From Perilla frutescens (taxonomy: Eukaryota > Streptophyta > Magnoliopsida > Lamiales > Lamiaceae): 64,000 nucleotides of DNA. Positions 23,266-34,763 of the stretch are shown here, piece after piece. The number at the start of each line of letters is the position of its first letter. Positions within the stretch are counted from its first letter, which is position 1. The stretch spans positions 10,742,501 to 10,806,500 of the forward strand of contig BRKX01000017.1 in NCBI GenBank assembly GCA_026008535.1, in the 5' to 3' direction. The position numbers and the translations under genes are program-made. The notes beneath the pieces are model-generated. The model was not told the origin of the DNA, did not search any database, and worked only from the letters and a program-made list of their open reading frames with translations.

Positions 23266-24914
23266 TGATAATCGGTATTTTTGTGCTTCTTTTGACTGCA
23301 ACTTGGGGCTATTTCAATACCATTTTATAAACCAATTGTATATTTTTGATGTCCAAACCTATATTTTAATCCAAGTGCAAATTCTAGGTGTGTTATTGAA
23401 GAATCATCGAGTTCAAAGAACCAGGCGCGACCCACAGCACGGATCGGGGCGCGACCGCTCCGCCCGCACCCAAACATGGCTTTCCACACGTCTCTGGCGC
23501 GAGCTACAGCACGGGTGGAGGCGCGACTGGATCGGGTCGCGCCAAGCCAGGCTTTCCACGTGTCTCTGGCGCGATCCACAGCGCGATCATCGGCGCGACC
23601 TCTCTCCCGCACCCAGGCACTCCCTCGTGACCTTCTCTAGCGCGACCCACAGCGCGATCACTAGCGCGACCGCCAGGCACTCCCTCGTGACCTTCTCTGG
23701 CGCGACCCACAGCGCGATCACTAGCGCGACCGCCAGGCACTCCCTCGTGACCTTCTCTGGCGCGACCCATAGCGCGATCACTAGCGCGACCGCGCTCCCG
23801 TGCCCAAACACTCCTTCGCACCCTTCTCTGACGCGAGCTACAGCGCGACCGAGCCCGTGTCGTGCCCAGACGCCCTATTTTGCGTGCCTTATCAGCGCCT
23901 TTCCCTCTAATTTTGGGGAAAGGAGATTGAAAAAATCAGAGGCAGACGGATTTTTACAAGGAACCAAGGATCAAACTCTAAAAATTTCTTCCAATCCCTA
24001 TACCCCTTTTTCCCCTAGAAAATCAAAGATAGACCATAGAAATGAGAGGAGGAAGAGGGCTTGGGCTTGTAAAGGGGAGTTCTTGAAGTTTGAAGAATTG
24101 AAGTGGAAGGATCTTGTGCAATCCTTGTACATTCTATTGGTTTAAACTAATCTCTATTTATGATTCATGTTCAAGTAATTTATTTTGCTTTTAAGATTAT
24201 GAGTAGCTAATTTAATTAGGGTTGGGGTGAAGGATCTTTGAAATGAGGATGTTTATTATGAATGTGGGATGAATGTATATTTCTTTGATTAAATCTTGTG
24301 GATCATTGTTGTGATTGTAAATGTTTATGGGTGGCCTCCATTTATGTTTATCTTTATGCTCAATGGGTGATTAGTTTTGCTCATTTGGTGTTTGTTGGTG
24401 ATCTATGAGACCTTGTGGTTATACTTTGAAAGATGTATGAGCATTTAGGTTTGTAATTTGTGGAGGGGACTCTTTGTACGTTTGAGTGAAATGCTTGTTA
24501 GAGATAGCAAGTTTAACATCATTTTTGCATATTAGGTGTTTGAGAAAATGCTTAAATGAACAAACCCTAATCATAAATAAAGTTTTGATTTATATATGAT
24601 CTTCATGTTTGTGTAATCCCTTAAATCAAGGATCCAACACCCTAAACCCCTTTTTTAACCCATAAATTTCATCTCTTTAGTGTTGGAAATTATTATAAAA
24701 TTTTAAATCTTTATGTTGGATTGATGAATGAAGTGAACAACAACTCCTTTGACTTATTTGGTTTAAATAGTGATTGAGATTTAATTAGGCATTATTTGTG
24801 CATCTTAGAATATATCTCCTATTCCTTGTGGTTCGACTCGTATCATTGCTTTCTACATCCGTGTACACTTGCACATGACACGACTTATTATTTGAGGTAT
24901 AAAATATCACATCA
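23266..24914 (+). repeat. Right (3') LTR of Athila-like element
   Basis: 1,649 bp, TGATAATCGG to TATCACATCA, 38 bases longer than the left LTR. The difference lies in the CpG-rich array. Here a 60-bp unit is repeated about three times (CCAGGCAC at 23613, 23673, 23733), whereas the left LTR has 71-bp spacing with an extra CGCTCCCGCGC-like segment. Downstream of the array the LTRs are nearly identical. Confidence 0.9.
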
Positions 24915-24919
24915 ACAGG
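24915..24919. repeat. Target-site duplication ACAGG (right)
   Basis: Identical to 11365-11369. The sequence beyond it resumes the minus-strand copia RNase H. Confidence 0.9.
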
Positions 24920-27900
24920 ATTCTTTGAAATATTTATGGCACTCATGTTCTCACATAATATTGTAAGAACAGACTGTGGCACACCATTATCAAGCAGCAT
25001 CTGCTTCATCCAAAAGAGTTGTATACAACAACTTTCAGCCGCAATATATTCTGCTTCTACAGTAGATAGAGAGATCGAATTCTATTTCTTGTTAAACTAT
25101 GAAACCATGTTGTTTCTAAGAAAGAAACATCCTCCCGAAGTGCTCTTTCGATCTTCAGTACAATCAGCACAATCGGCATCACAAAACCCCACCAGACTAG
25201 GGTTTGTATCATAGGAAAATCAAAGTCCCAACTCAGTAGTACCTTTTATGTACTTGATTATGTTCATGACAGCTTTCAGATGGCTTTCTTTGGGATCAAA
25301 TTGGTATTGAGCACACACTCCAACACTGTAGCAGATGTCTGCCCTATTTGTAGTAAGGTAAAGCAGACTACCAATCATAGTTCAGTACAAGATTTGCTCA
25401 ACAGACACGCCAGCTTCATCTTTTGACATCTTTAGGGGTGTTCCCATAGGTGTTCTCTTGTTGCTGCAACTTTCCAAACCAAACTTGCTTATCAACTTCC
25501 TTGCATACTTTGTTTGAGAAACAAAGATCCCATCATCTTTTTGCTTCTCTTGAAGCCCTGAAAAGTAGGTTAGCTCTCCTACTAAACTCATTTCAAACTC
25601 AGATGTCATGTACTTGACAAACTTATCCACCATTTTGTTTGACACAGATCCAAAGACAATATCATCGATATAGATCTGAACGATGATCACATCAGATTTT
25701 TCTCTTTTAACGAAGAGAGTTCTGTCAACTCTACCACGAACATATCCTTTCTCCAGAAGGAACTTGGTTAGCCATTCATACCAAGCTCGTGGAGCTTGTT
25801 TAAGACTGTAAAGAGCCTTTTTCAGCTTGTAAACAAACTCAGAATGGTGAAGGTCTTTAAAGCCTTTGGGTTGGCTAACAAACATATCTCCAGTTAAGTA
25901 CTCATTCAAGAAGGCACTCTTCACGTCCATTTGATACAACTTGAACTTCATCCATGGCAAGAAGCAATCGGACTAATTCGAGACAAGTAACAGGAGCACA
26001 TGTCTTTTCAAAATTAATTCCCTCAACTTGGGAATATTCTTGGGCAACCAATCTTGCCTTGTTCCTGGTTATGTTCCCCTCCTCATCGGTCTTATTTTTG
26101 AAGATCCACTTTGTGCCTATCACATTGGCATCTTTAGGTCGTGGAACAAGATCCAACACTTCATTTCTTTCAAATTACAAGAGTTCTTCTTGCATGGCTT
26201 GAATCCACCTATCATCTTTCAAAGCCTCTTTAACATTCTTAGGCTCAACAGTGGATGTGTATCACACATTAGCAATCAGCTCATGATAGTTCTTATGAGC
26301 TCCTCTTGTTCGGACCCCTTCACTCATTTCACCAATGATATCTGAAGCAGAATGATTTTTCTGGACTCCTCTGGACAGTTTGTAGACATCCTGTTTTTCA
26401 GACCTTGCTTCAGTCAAGTTACTGTCTTGGGAACTGCCAGGCACAGATACAGGAACAGAAACAGTAACATCAAGGCTCTCATTATCAATCTGGGCAGCAG
26501 GTTCTTCCAGATCATCAACCACTATGTTGATTGATTCTATGACAGTATTTGTAATTTTGTTGAAGACACAATAGGCACGGCTATTTCTTGAATATCCAAG
26601 AAAAATGCATTCATCTCCTTTGGCATCAAATTTGCCAATATATTCTCTATCCCTTAACATGTAACAAATACTTCTAAAGATGTGAAAGTATTTTACGTTT
26701 AGCTTCTTCCCTTTCCATAGCTCATAGGGAGTAATTCTTATCTTGGGTCTAAAGTACACCCGATTAATAACATGACAAGCCGTGTTCACAGCTTCAGCCC
26801 AAAGATTGTCAGGAATAGATTTGGCCTTCATCATTATTCGACTCATTTCTTGAAGAGTTCAATTTTTCCTCTCAACAACATCATTTTGTTAAGTTGTTTT
26901 AGGGGCAGAAAACTCCTAACCAATTCCTTTTTCTTCACAGAATGTTTTGAAGAAAGCATTTTCAAATTCACGTCCATGGTCACTTCTTATTCTTACCACG
27001 TTAGTTCCTTTCTCCACTTCAAGCTTGAGACAAAGTTTTTTAAACGTCTCAAAAGTCTCCGTCTTGTCTCTTAGGAATTCAACCCATGTGAATCTGGTAT
27101 AGTCATCTACACAAACAAAGATAAATTTCTTCCGCCCAATGCTTTCGGTTTGGACAGGCCCCATCAAGTCCATGTGCAATAAATCCAAGGCATTTGAAGC
27201 GGTAATCTTCTTAACAGACTTATGAGAGGTATGGATCTATTTCCCAACTTGGCATGAGCCGCACACCTTTCCTCGATCAATACTTAGACTCGGAACACCA
27301 ATCACAGCTTCAGTCTTCATAAGTCTTTGGATATTTTAGTAACTGATATGGCCAAGATTTTCATGCCATAGATTTGCTTCACATAGTTAGGTTCTGAAGC
27401 AAGTTTCCTTCATGTTTAGAAGGTAACAGTTGTCCCGCGATATGTTCACATCCATCAGGAGAACACTTTCTTTATCCTTGACCAGGCACTTATCTCTTGT
27501 AAAATGCACAAAGAGACCTTGGTCGCATAACTGACTAATGCTAATTATATTAGCCTTTAGTCCCTCCACAAGCAGCACATCTTCCAAATTGAGCATTTCA
27601 TGAACATTCAATTAGCCACGCCCAAACACTCTTCCTTTGACACCATCTCCAAAGGTAACAAATTGATAGGAACAATCTTTTCGAATGTTGTTCAACATCC
27701 TAGCATCTCCAGTCATATGACGCGAACATCCGCTATCAAAATACCAACTGCTCTTTGCATAAATGTTGAGAGCAGTATGAACCACATAATTTCTGTGGTT
27801 GTTCATTGATCTATTCCTATTGTTATCTCTTCTAGGGAACTGATCAGATTGAGAAAAACTCCTTCTTTTCATCCTTCTGAGGTCATTGATGTAGTTTCTG

Positions 27901-28204
27901 CAGTGTGGTCGAATATGACCAGATTTCTCACAGTAGTGACACACAACACGTGTCTTTTAAGGAAACTTCCTTCGCTGCTGCTACTTGTTCTTTGGCTCAG
28001 CTTTTGGTTCTGGGACAGTTGAATCTTTTATTCCAGACGACTGTCCTTGACAGAATTTGTCATAAGAATGACCACCATTAAATCCGAGCCCATTATGATC
28101 CTGAGGATTCTTTCCCTTAGAAAGAATTTCATCAAGCTGTGATGAGCCAGAGTTCATCATTTTGACTTTAACCACCATTATCCAGCTGGAATAAAGTTTT
28201 TCAG
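24920..28204 (-). pseudogene. SIRE/Maximus-like copia gag-pol, main part, decayed
   Basis: Minus strand, from high to low coordinate. Gag end (about 28190-28100) has NSGSSQLDEILSKGK. A CCHC knuckle C-X2-C-X4-H-X4-C (HYCEKSGHIRPHC) lies at about 27900-27945. Protease has active site WYFDSGCSRHMTG at about 27710-27750. Integrase has its zinc region at about 27250-27370 and catalytic Asp in LLHMDLMGP, Asp in RIRSDHGREFEN and Glu in a frame-broken VVERKN. The integrase C-terminus spans 26846-26262 (PYELWKGKKLNVKYFH, GYSRNSRAYCVFN). Reverse transcriptase spans 26159-25382 (VIGTKWIFKNK, MDVKSAFLN, active site YIDDIVFGS, GLEVxQ-like FSGLQEKQ). RNase H follows to 24920 (GFCDADCAD, STVEAEYIAAES). Frameshifts and stops break it into at least eight pieces. 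Its 5' end is missing: at about 28205 another copia sequence begins. Confidence 0.85.
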
Positions 28205-29468
28205 ACTTCATCGACCAAGAAACCTCCGTACTTGCTTAAAATAAACTTTTCAGACTCAAACACTAGTTTAAAACTATGATTGACTAACAGTGAGCCCGAA
28301 ACTAGATTTTTGCAGATGTTCAGAACATGCAACACATACTTCAGAGTCAGCTTTTGGCTTGAAGTTAGCTTCAAGATCACGTTGCCCACACCAGCCACTT
28401 CAGACGAGGCTTGGTTACCCATGTGCAACTTTCTACCTTCAATAGCTTTATAGTTAGCAAATGAACCCTTGTCGGAGCAAACATGACAAGTGGGCCCGGT
28501 GTTGATGAACCACTCTCTCAGGTTGTCCACATAGTTGGCTTCAAACACAACCATAGATAAATTATCGTCATCTCAATCGTCTTGATGGCCTTTGTCTTTG
28601 TTGTTATGTTCAGCCATGTGCACACCATGATTGGTATGCTTCTTCTTTGGAGCCATGCAATGTTGGGACATGTGTCCTGGCTTGTCACAATTGAAGCAAT
28701 TGCCGTTGAACTTCGTCATTTGATTCTCTTCCCTTTGTCGACTTAACCTAGGTGCTTCCTCTTATTGCTATTTGATGGTCCACCACGTTCTATCAAGTTA
28801 GCCTTGGCCTCGATCGGGACTCGTGGTCTCGGATCCTCCTTTCAGTTATCAGATTCAATTCGAAGGTCTTCAAGAGTCATCTCCTTTTGTTTGTGCTTGA
28901 GATAGCTCTTGAAGTCCTTCTAACACATTGGCAACTTCTCAATCACTGCAACAACAGTGAAAGTATCAGGAAGAACCATTCCTTCAGCATGAACATCGTG
29001 CATAATGAGTTGAAGCTCAATGAGTTGAAGCTCTTGCACTTGATCCATCACGACTAGGGTGTCCACGATTTTATAGTTGAGGAACTTTGCCACCACGAAC
29101 TTTTTAGTTCCGGCATCCTCCGTTTTGTACTTCTTTTCTAAAGCTTCCCATAGTTCTTTTGCACTAGTTACATTTACATATACAGAATATACGCTATCAA
29201 CTAGGCTATTTAGAATATAATTTTTACAAATAAAATCTCTATTGATCCATTGATCATACGTCGTTCGTTTGTTGATGTCGGGCTCGTTCTCAGCAATGAT
29301 TGGAGTGTCTTCTTTGACGTGAGCTGCAACTCTCAAGGTGGTCAGGTAGAAAAGCATCTTTTGCTACCACCTCTTGAAATCCAAACCTGAAAACTTCTCC
29401 ACCTTCTCAGCTTGGCCATGAGGAATAGTGCTCGTGGGTGCAACGGCAGTTGATGATGCAGATGCCAT
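28205..29468 (-). pseudogene. Tork/Tnt1-like copia gag and protease fragment
   Basis: Different copia lineage from the SIRE part it abuts. Minus-strand ATG at 29466-29468 opens MASASSTAVAPTSTIPHGQ, then EKFSGLDFKRWQQKM and a UBN2-type gag domain (WINRDFICKNYILNSL, ELWEALEKKYKTEDAG) ending near 28920 at a stop. A CCHC knuckle (NCFNCDKPGHMSQHC) lies at about 28655-28700. Protease follows at 28554-28205 with WFINTGPTCHV in place of the usual DTGA/DSGA, so the catalytic Asp is replaced by Asn, then NICKNLVSGSLL and FILSKYGGF. The sequence ends within the region normally followed by integrase. A small in-frame duplication at 29006-29035 repeats ELQLI. Stops near 28918 and 28850 and one frameshift make it non-functional. 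Confidence 0.8.
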
Positions 29469-30475
29469 TCTAAAGCAAAGGTAATTGTTGATTTAGATAT
29501 TTGTCTTGCGATTATGGAATACAATTATAGTGCTTTTGGAATACGTACAATCTGAAGTACAAGAAACGAGAAGAAGAGAGTAGAAAGTGATACAATAAAT
29601 TGGAATGAACTAAATTAAACAAACTGGAACTGCAGATTTCCGGCAAGCCGAGTTGAGAGAACCTTTCTCCGCAAGATAAATACGTCCCGGTTAGTACGCA
29701 CGGTTTGACGTGTTATCTCTCAAAGATGAAACGGCTTTATCCTTCTGGTAGTAACAACACAATTCTGTTGAACTAGGTAATGTCAGGACTGGGAGCACGG
29801 TAGTAACATCACAATTCTGTTGAACTAGGTAATGTCAGGACTAGGAGCAGAGACACGAATGAAACTATGCAATGCAAGATGATGTGCAGAATGTAGTAAC
29901 TTCAGCATGCTGGAATGTCCTATTTATAGGCACCATTCTACTTAGGAGACAGCGCTAGGGTTTGGGGCATTCAATCTGAGGTGGTATAACCTCTAGGGGT
30001 TACAGCTTTGCCATCAATTCCCTTCAAGAGTTACAATCTCCAGCTCCTGCAGATCCCGACAAGTGTCCCGTGTCCTACCGGATTTTGACACTTGTCCAGG
30101 AAACTGCAGATACTTAACTCCTTTAAAAGTTACATTCGGTTACACTCCAGCCCACTAACTCCAGGTGGGAGTTACTCATTTCAAACTTATTAACTCCACC
30201 AACTCTAGGTCGGAGTTACACAATTCAAGGCTAGACGTGAACCATCAAGTGCACCCATGGACCAAGCATCCGACCCATCATTTTGTTGCCGACCCGCTCC
30301 ACAACCCGTCCATTTCTGAATCGTAAAACCATAACGGCTAAGCCCCAGAAACCCATGTACGCCCAATGTCCAATTGTTAAGATCCAAGTCTAAGGAGGAG
30401 ATGAGACTGGCACAGGAATGAGCACGTGCGCGTGTGGGCTCATGAGCCACATCTTTGTGCACTTTAGATGTTACA
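29469..30475 (-). mobile_element. Leader and 5' LTR of Tork-like copia fragment
   Basis: The minus strand has a TATA box (CCTATAAATAGG, about 29920-29931) and a probable LTR start TGTAACATC at 30475. The leader carries CGTCAAACCGTGCGTACTAACC-type words and reaches the gag ATG at 29468. I could not find a tRNA-Met primer site where expected, so the exact LTR 3' end (roughly 29640) is unknown. A 52-bp tandem duplication at 29747-29850 lies just downstream of the TATA box. Confidence 0.55.
29747..29850. repeat. 52-bp tandem duplication in copia LTR
   Basis: Two head-to-tail units, each starting GGTAGTAACA (29747 and 29799) and containing TTCTGTTGAACTAGGTAATG, with only a few differences. They lie near the expected transcription start of the LTR, within R or U5. 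Confidence 0.9.
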
Positions 30476-30793
30476 TTAAAGTATTAATTCATTTATATAC
30501 ACCTCTTAACTAAGTTAAGAAATCAATGTGGGATAATTAAATGTGCTTTAAGCACATTTTCCCACACACCATAAATACCCAATCGCGTGATCGATTTCAA
30601 CAATTTATTTCTCACTCATCGAAAATCAGATTTGAGAAAATAAAAATACTATGATTATCTACTACAAATATAGAACAATTATACGCTATTTAATTCCTCC
30701 AAAATTAAATAACCCGATCATAAAAAATCAGATAAAATGAGTCACGGCTCTATTTATTTACATCCATTTTTCCAACATTTTCGACTCTTTGAA

Positions 30794-30837
<44 letters not shown>

Positions 30838-31290
30838 CACCAAAGGTTAGTTAACTAATATATTCTCACATCAACATAAATTCAAATTAATTTTGAGCAA
30901 GAAATAGTTGAGTACAGTTAATTCATCCTGAGAAAATCAAGCCACGGACTGTATATCTTACTTCTTATCTTTATTTTTTAAAAAACTTTTTCTATCGATT
31001 TCAAAAAATTGAATGAAATAAAGTTGAGTGATTTCTTGACAGAATTCAGGCGAGTACAAAGTTGAGTGATTCATTGACAGAATTCAAGTCACTTGCTGCA
31101 TGTTTCTCTCCATATTTTTCTCTCTTTTTTTCTTTACTTCTTGAATATTTCATATTGAGAACTTATTTTTTGCAATTATTCATGGTTGTATTTATTGTTT
31201 CCATAATACATTATATTAACTATATTTAGTTTATGGATGAGCTTGTTTATGTGAAATTTGGATTTTGAGAGAGTGTGAAGAAAAAAAATA
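30476..31290. other. AT-rich intergenic DNA with TC tract and short tandem repeat
   Basis: No gene seen. It contains a (TC)n tract at 30798-30838 and a 37-38-bp tandem repeat at about 31021-31090 (AAAGTTGAGTGATT...GACAGAATTCA twice). Directly above the copia LTR start, AAGAAATCAATGTGGGATAA resembles promoter ends of other LTRs, so part may be older LTR sequence. Confidence 0.6.
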
Positions 31291-32394
31291 GTGTCATGAC
31301 GATGTTTTAGTAACATCATCCATTGGAGGGACAACACAAGAGGCAACTGTAGATGGCTAAATTTTAATGGCTAAATTAAATTATGCCATGTAAATAATTA
31401 AATCTCAAATTATATCATTTATTTATATTTTAGCAATTTAATTAAATTAATTTCCTAAATTATATAAATAGATATTGGTATTTAATAAATGGGGATAAAG
31501 ATTTAAAATATCAAAGTATATTATTTATTTATATTTTAAGAATTTACATGAATTAATTTCTAAATTAAATAAATAAATATTGATATTTAAATATGTGGAT
31601 ATTCTTGACCAATCAGAAATCAACACGTGTCAAATCTCTACAGAAAATCAAGTATTTGATAAAGATAAGTCCAAATATTAAGGAGCCAATCATATCGCGC
31701 CACCTCAGCCATAATTCTCCAAATATCCCTCTCCTTATACCTATAAATAAAGGCTATATGGAGAATGAAAACAAACACAACAGAATTCATTTGAAGAGTT
31801 CAAGAATGGAAAAAAACACAACATAATTCATTTGACGAGTTCAAGAATTTGAGAAGAAATTCCATAAGTGAAATTCTCTTAGATATTCAAGGTCATCCCG
31901 AACACGATGTTTGATCCATAAGCAAGACAGTTTAAAGTGTTATTCATCAAATTCAACCTATGTTTGATCCATAAGCAAGACAGTTTAAAGCGTTCTTCAT
32001 CAAATTCAACCTAAAATTGGCGTTTGATCCGGAAACAAGATATCAGTCCTCCGAATTAATGTTTTCAAAGACCAAAGATCAAGTCAAAGAAGATCGAGGA
32101 AATAAATCTTTCTCGAAAACTTCAAAGATCACTTGAAGATCGTTCTCAGAGTGATTAATCGGACAAGGTGTCGATCCTCCGAATTAACGTTTTCAAAGAC
32201 TAAAGGCTAAGTCAAAGAAGATTGAGGAAATAAATCTTTCCTGAAAATTTTGAAGATCACTTGAAGATCGTTCTCAGAGTGATTAATCAGAAGAAAATTA
32301 GAGATTGGATCCAAGAAATATAATTTGATCCGAAAATATTTTATTTGTACATTATTAAATTAAATACAAAAATTTGTAATTAATCTCAGCAACA
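31290..32394 (+). mobile_element. Putative solo LTR rich in tandem repeats
   Basis: The plus strand shows the order of an LTR: AT-rich upstream part, TATA box (CTATAAATAA at 31741-31750), transcribed leader and a probable ...CTCAGCAACA end near 32394. Three tandem duplications lie inside it: a diverged unit of about 110 bp at 31400-31602, a 53-bp unit at 31909 and 31962 (GTTTGATCCATAAGCAAG), and a 128-bp unit at 32047 and 32175 (TCCTCCGAATTAA). No internal retrotransposon domains adjoin it, hence solo LTR or remnant. The left border is a guess. Confidence 0.4.
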
Positions 32395-32787
32395 CGATTC
32401 AATTTTAAAAGTCAAGAGGGTTATTTGATCTAAATAGTCATAAAGGGGGTAAAATGCTCTCGACGGGATAGTCAAGGGGGTTATTTGGACATTTTCCTAT
32501 ATAATATATACATAGATTGCAAAATGGAGAGAGACAATAAATGAGAGAAAAAGAGGAGAGAGAAGAGATGAGAGAGACCAGAGAAAAAAAAGAGAGAGGA
32601 CTGTCAAGTTTCCATTGATCGAGCTAAACCACTGCGTGACATGAGACTAGAGTTCCAACACCTTCTCAAAATTGCCGTACACATGGTTAATGGCTATGTT
32701 GGACAACTCACACCAATCTTAGTGCCAAGACGCCAACTCATGTATGCTCTATCCAACGGCCTTTAAATCAACTGGGCTTCATACTTC

Positions 32788-33048
32788 ATGAGGAGACTTT
32801 GTGATCATGTCTCAAGTGGCATCATCAACCTGGAGACTTTGCAGTTCCAAAACACCGAAGGATACGTCCTACGCATTAGTTGTCTCCTTGAGACGTTCCT
32901 TCAATTGAATGATGAAAAGGGCATGCATCTTTCGGATAAGGACTGGTATCCAGTTCTGTTCTTCAAAGCTCATCAACGATTCTTCCATCTCCCTAGCTAC
33001 TGGAACATGTGCAAACTCAGTCACAAAATCAAGACAAGATGCCCATGA
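32788..33048 (+). CDS. Unrecognised 86-codon ORF
   Basis: ORF beginning MRRLCDHVSSGIINLETLQ. In-frame sequence upstream (about 32640-32785) also reads like protein (for example GQLTPILVPRRQLMYALSNG) up to a TAA at about 32764, so this may be a piece of a longer broken ORF. Varied composition argues against chance. It lies just upstream of the LINE in the same orientation. I do not recognise the family; a relic of a retroelement accessory ORF is plausible. Confidence 0.25.
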   Translation: MRRLCDHVSSGIINLETLQFQNTEGYVLRISCLLETFLQLNDEKGMHLSDKDWYPVLFFKAHQRFFHLPSYWNMCKLSHKIKTRCP

Positions 33049-33481
33049 TACTGACTTGTTGTGAATCCGCGAGGAAGAGCTGTGTCTGCTCTCTTGTTTC
33101 GAAGAAAAGAAAAGTTGGCAATGATGGGTGAGGGCTAGGTGCGAGATGAAGAAGAAGATAATTAGAGCAAGTGGGCAGCGGCGCTCTTAGATTTGTCAAT
33201 TAGGCTAGTTGATTTACAGTTCTCCTTTCCTAGAAGTCTCCTTTCCCTAGTCGTATGGTCTTTTTTCCCTTGTTATGGGGTTCTCTGGTTGCTTCTAGCC
33301 GTTTCTTACTTCTTGTCAGCTCGTTTTCCGCAACAGTGTTATTCCTTTCAATATTCTCTCTCTCTGTTATCAAATTAATCCTTAGTATCTTGGATCGTTT
33401 TGTTTCTGTTTCTCGGATTTTTACTCTATCAGATCTGTTGCATTCGAGCTTTTGTTTTAATCATCTCTTTCTTTTAAAAAA

Positions 33482-34763
33482 ATGGAAGGGGGCTTCCGTT
33501 ATGAATCCGAGATTCTTGATCAAGACAACATCAATCCTTTACAATCGGAGAATGCTAGTAACGAGTCACTTTCTCCCATTAGCCGATTATGTTGGGAGAA
33601 AAATGTGAACTCTTTTGCGTTGTTGGAAGTTATGAAAAAAGCCTGGAAATCAAGAAAATCTTTTGAATCTTGAGAATGGACTCACAATTTATTTCTGTTC
33701 AAATTTCAATCTGCAAATGATGTGGAATGGGTCATCCAAAACCAACCCTGGCATTTTGAAGGACACTTGTTTACAATACCTCCTCTGAAGAGCTATGAGC
33801 AACCTTCAAAAGTTCTAATTAATGAAGCAGCATTCTGGGTGCAGATTTATGATACTCTCCTTAGTTGTATGAATGAAAGTATGGCTCGAGTTTTGGGTAA
33901 TCAACTTGGAAGAATGATAGACATTGATTCATCTCAAGGTTTTTTGGGAAAATATCTTCGATTAAAAGTTCATATGGATATAAGCTCTCCTATTTGACGG
34001 GGACTATGGGTGCAACAAAAGGGAACCACAATGTGGCTCCCTATCAAGTATGAGAATCTTCCAACCCATTGCTATGGTTGTGGTATTATTGGGCACTCCC
34101 TTAAAACCTGTCAAACTTTTGATGAATCAGAAAATCTTGAGCCCAATGATCTTCCCTTTGGTCCATTCTTGAAGGCGTCTCCAATAAGGAGACCTCGTCA
34201 GAATTTGAAGCCTCCAGATAAGCTGTTTCTATCTCCTAAAGGCTCTAATTTTGCTCCACCATTTTCGCGTCCTTATGTTACACTTGATAATGAATTTTCA
34301 GCACCCACTTCCCAACACCAACATCAGAACCAGAGATCTCTTGCAATAACTACCACAACTCCAATTTCAATGAATCGTTATCCAGAAACACTTAAAATAT
34401 AGGGAAGGAGTCCCAACTTAATGACCTGCATCCACTTACTTCCTCACTAGTCTCTAAAGAGACCTTGCACATAACCCCTGATATGGTTTATGTTCCTGCA
34501 CCACAAGTCCACAACTCACTATTTCTCCTCACCCAAAACCTTCACATAAAAGAAATTGGAAAAAATTGACGAAAAATAGTCCATATTCTGATAATGCCAC
34601 ACCACAACTGAGGAAAAGAAATTGTGAAGCAGAAGGTGTATCATCTGATCGTATAGTAATCCCAGAATCAAAACAACTAAAGTGTCTCATGATCAGCTCT
34701 AAAGATGACAGTTCAGAAATAACGGCGGAGGTTGCTACTGGGCAACCCCGCCGAGCAAAATGA
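33482..34763 (+). pseudogene. LINE ORF1 (DUF4283-like plus CCHC knuckle), broken
   Basis: Starts MEGGFRYESEILDQ at 33482. Residues after an early TGA (33671-33673) form the plant-LINE nucleic-acid-binding domain (NLFLFKFQSANDVEWVIQ, PWHFEGHLF, WVQIYDTL). A second TGA at 33995-33997 follows. A CCHC knuckle, CYGCGIIGHSLKTC (C-X2-C-X4-H-X4-C), lies at about 34070-34110. The frame ends at 34402, and the C-terminus continues in another frame (34566-34763, ending QPRRAK), so one frameshift separates them. Its final TGA overlaps the ORF2 ATG. The product would coat LINE RNA. Confidence 0.8.

Larger units (their letters stand above)
11370..24914 (+). mobile_element. Complete Athila-lineage Ty3/gypsy retrotransposon
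   Basis: 13.5-kb plus-strand element with every structural landmark: LTRs at 11370-12980 and 23266-24914 (TGATAATCGG...ATCA), a tRNA-Asp-type primer site, gag-protease, RT-RNase H-integrase, an env-like ORF, a polypurine tract and a 5-bp target duplication. The lineage call rests on the primer site, the DLGAS protease, the domain order and the Athila-type ORF after integrase. The last 770 bp of the two LTRs differ at only three positions by eye (one being G/A in the terminal TATCRCATCA), so insertion was fairly recent, although the coding regions already hold several stops. It may need trans help from intact relatives. Confidence 0.92.

Noticed and set aside
23072..24145. 357-codon plus-strand ORF across the right LTR
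   Set aside because: It runs from element 3' non-coding DNA through the LTR start into the GCGCGACC array; residues are Arg/Thr/Ala repeats from the array and no domain is present. The equivalent frame in the left LTR is shorter.
32520..32600. GA-rich tract as a promoter of a gene at 32.6-33.0 kb
   Set aside because: The downstream ORF is short, of unknown origin and has in-frame stops just upstream; no gene structure follows.
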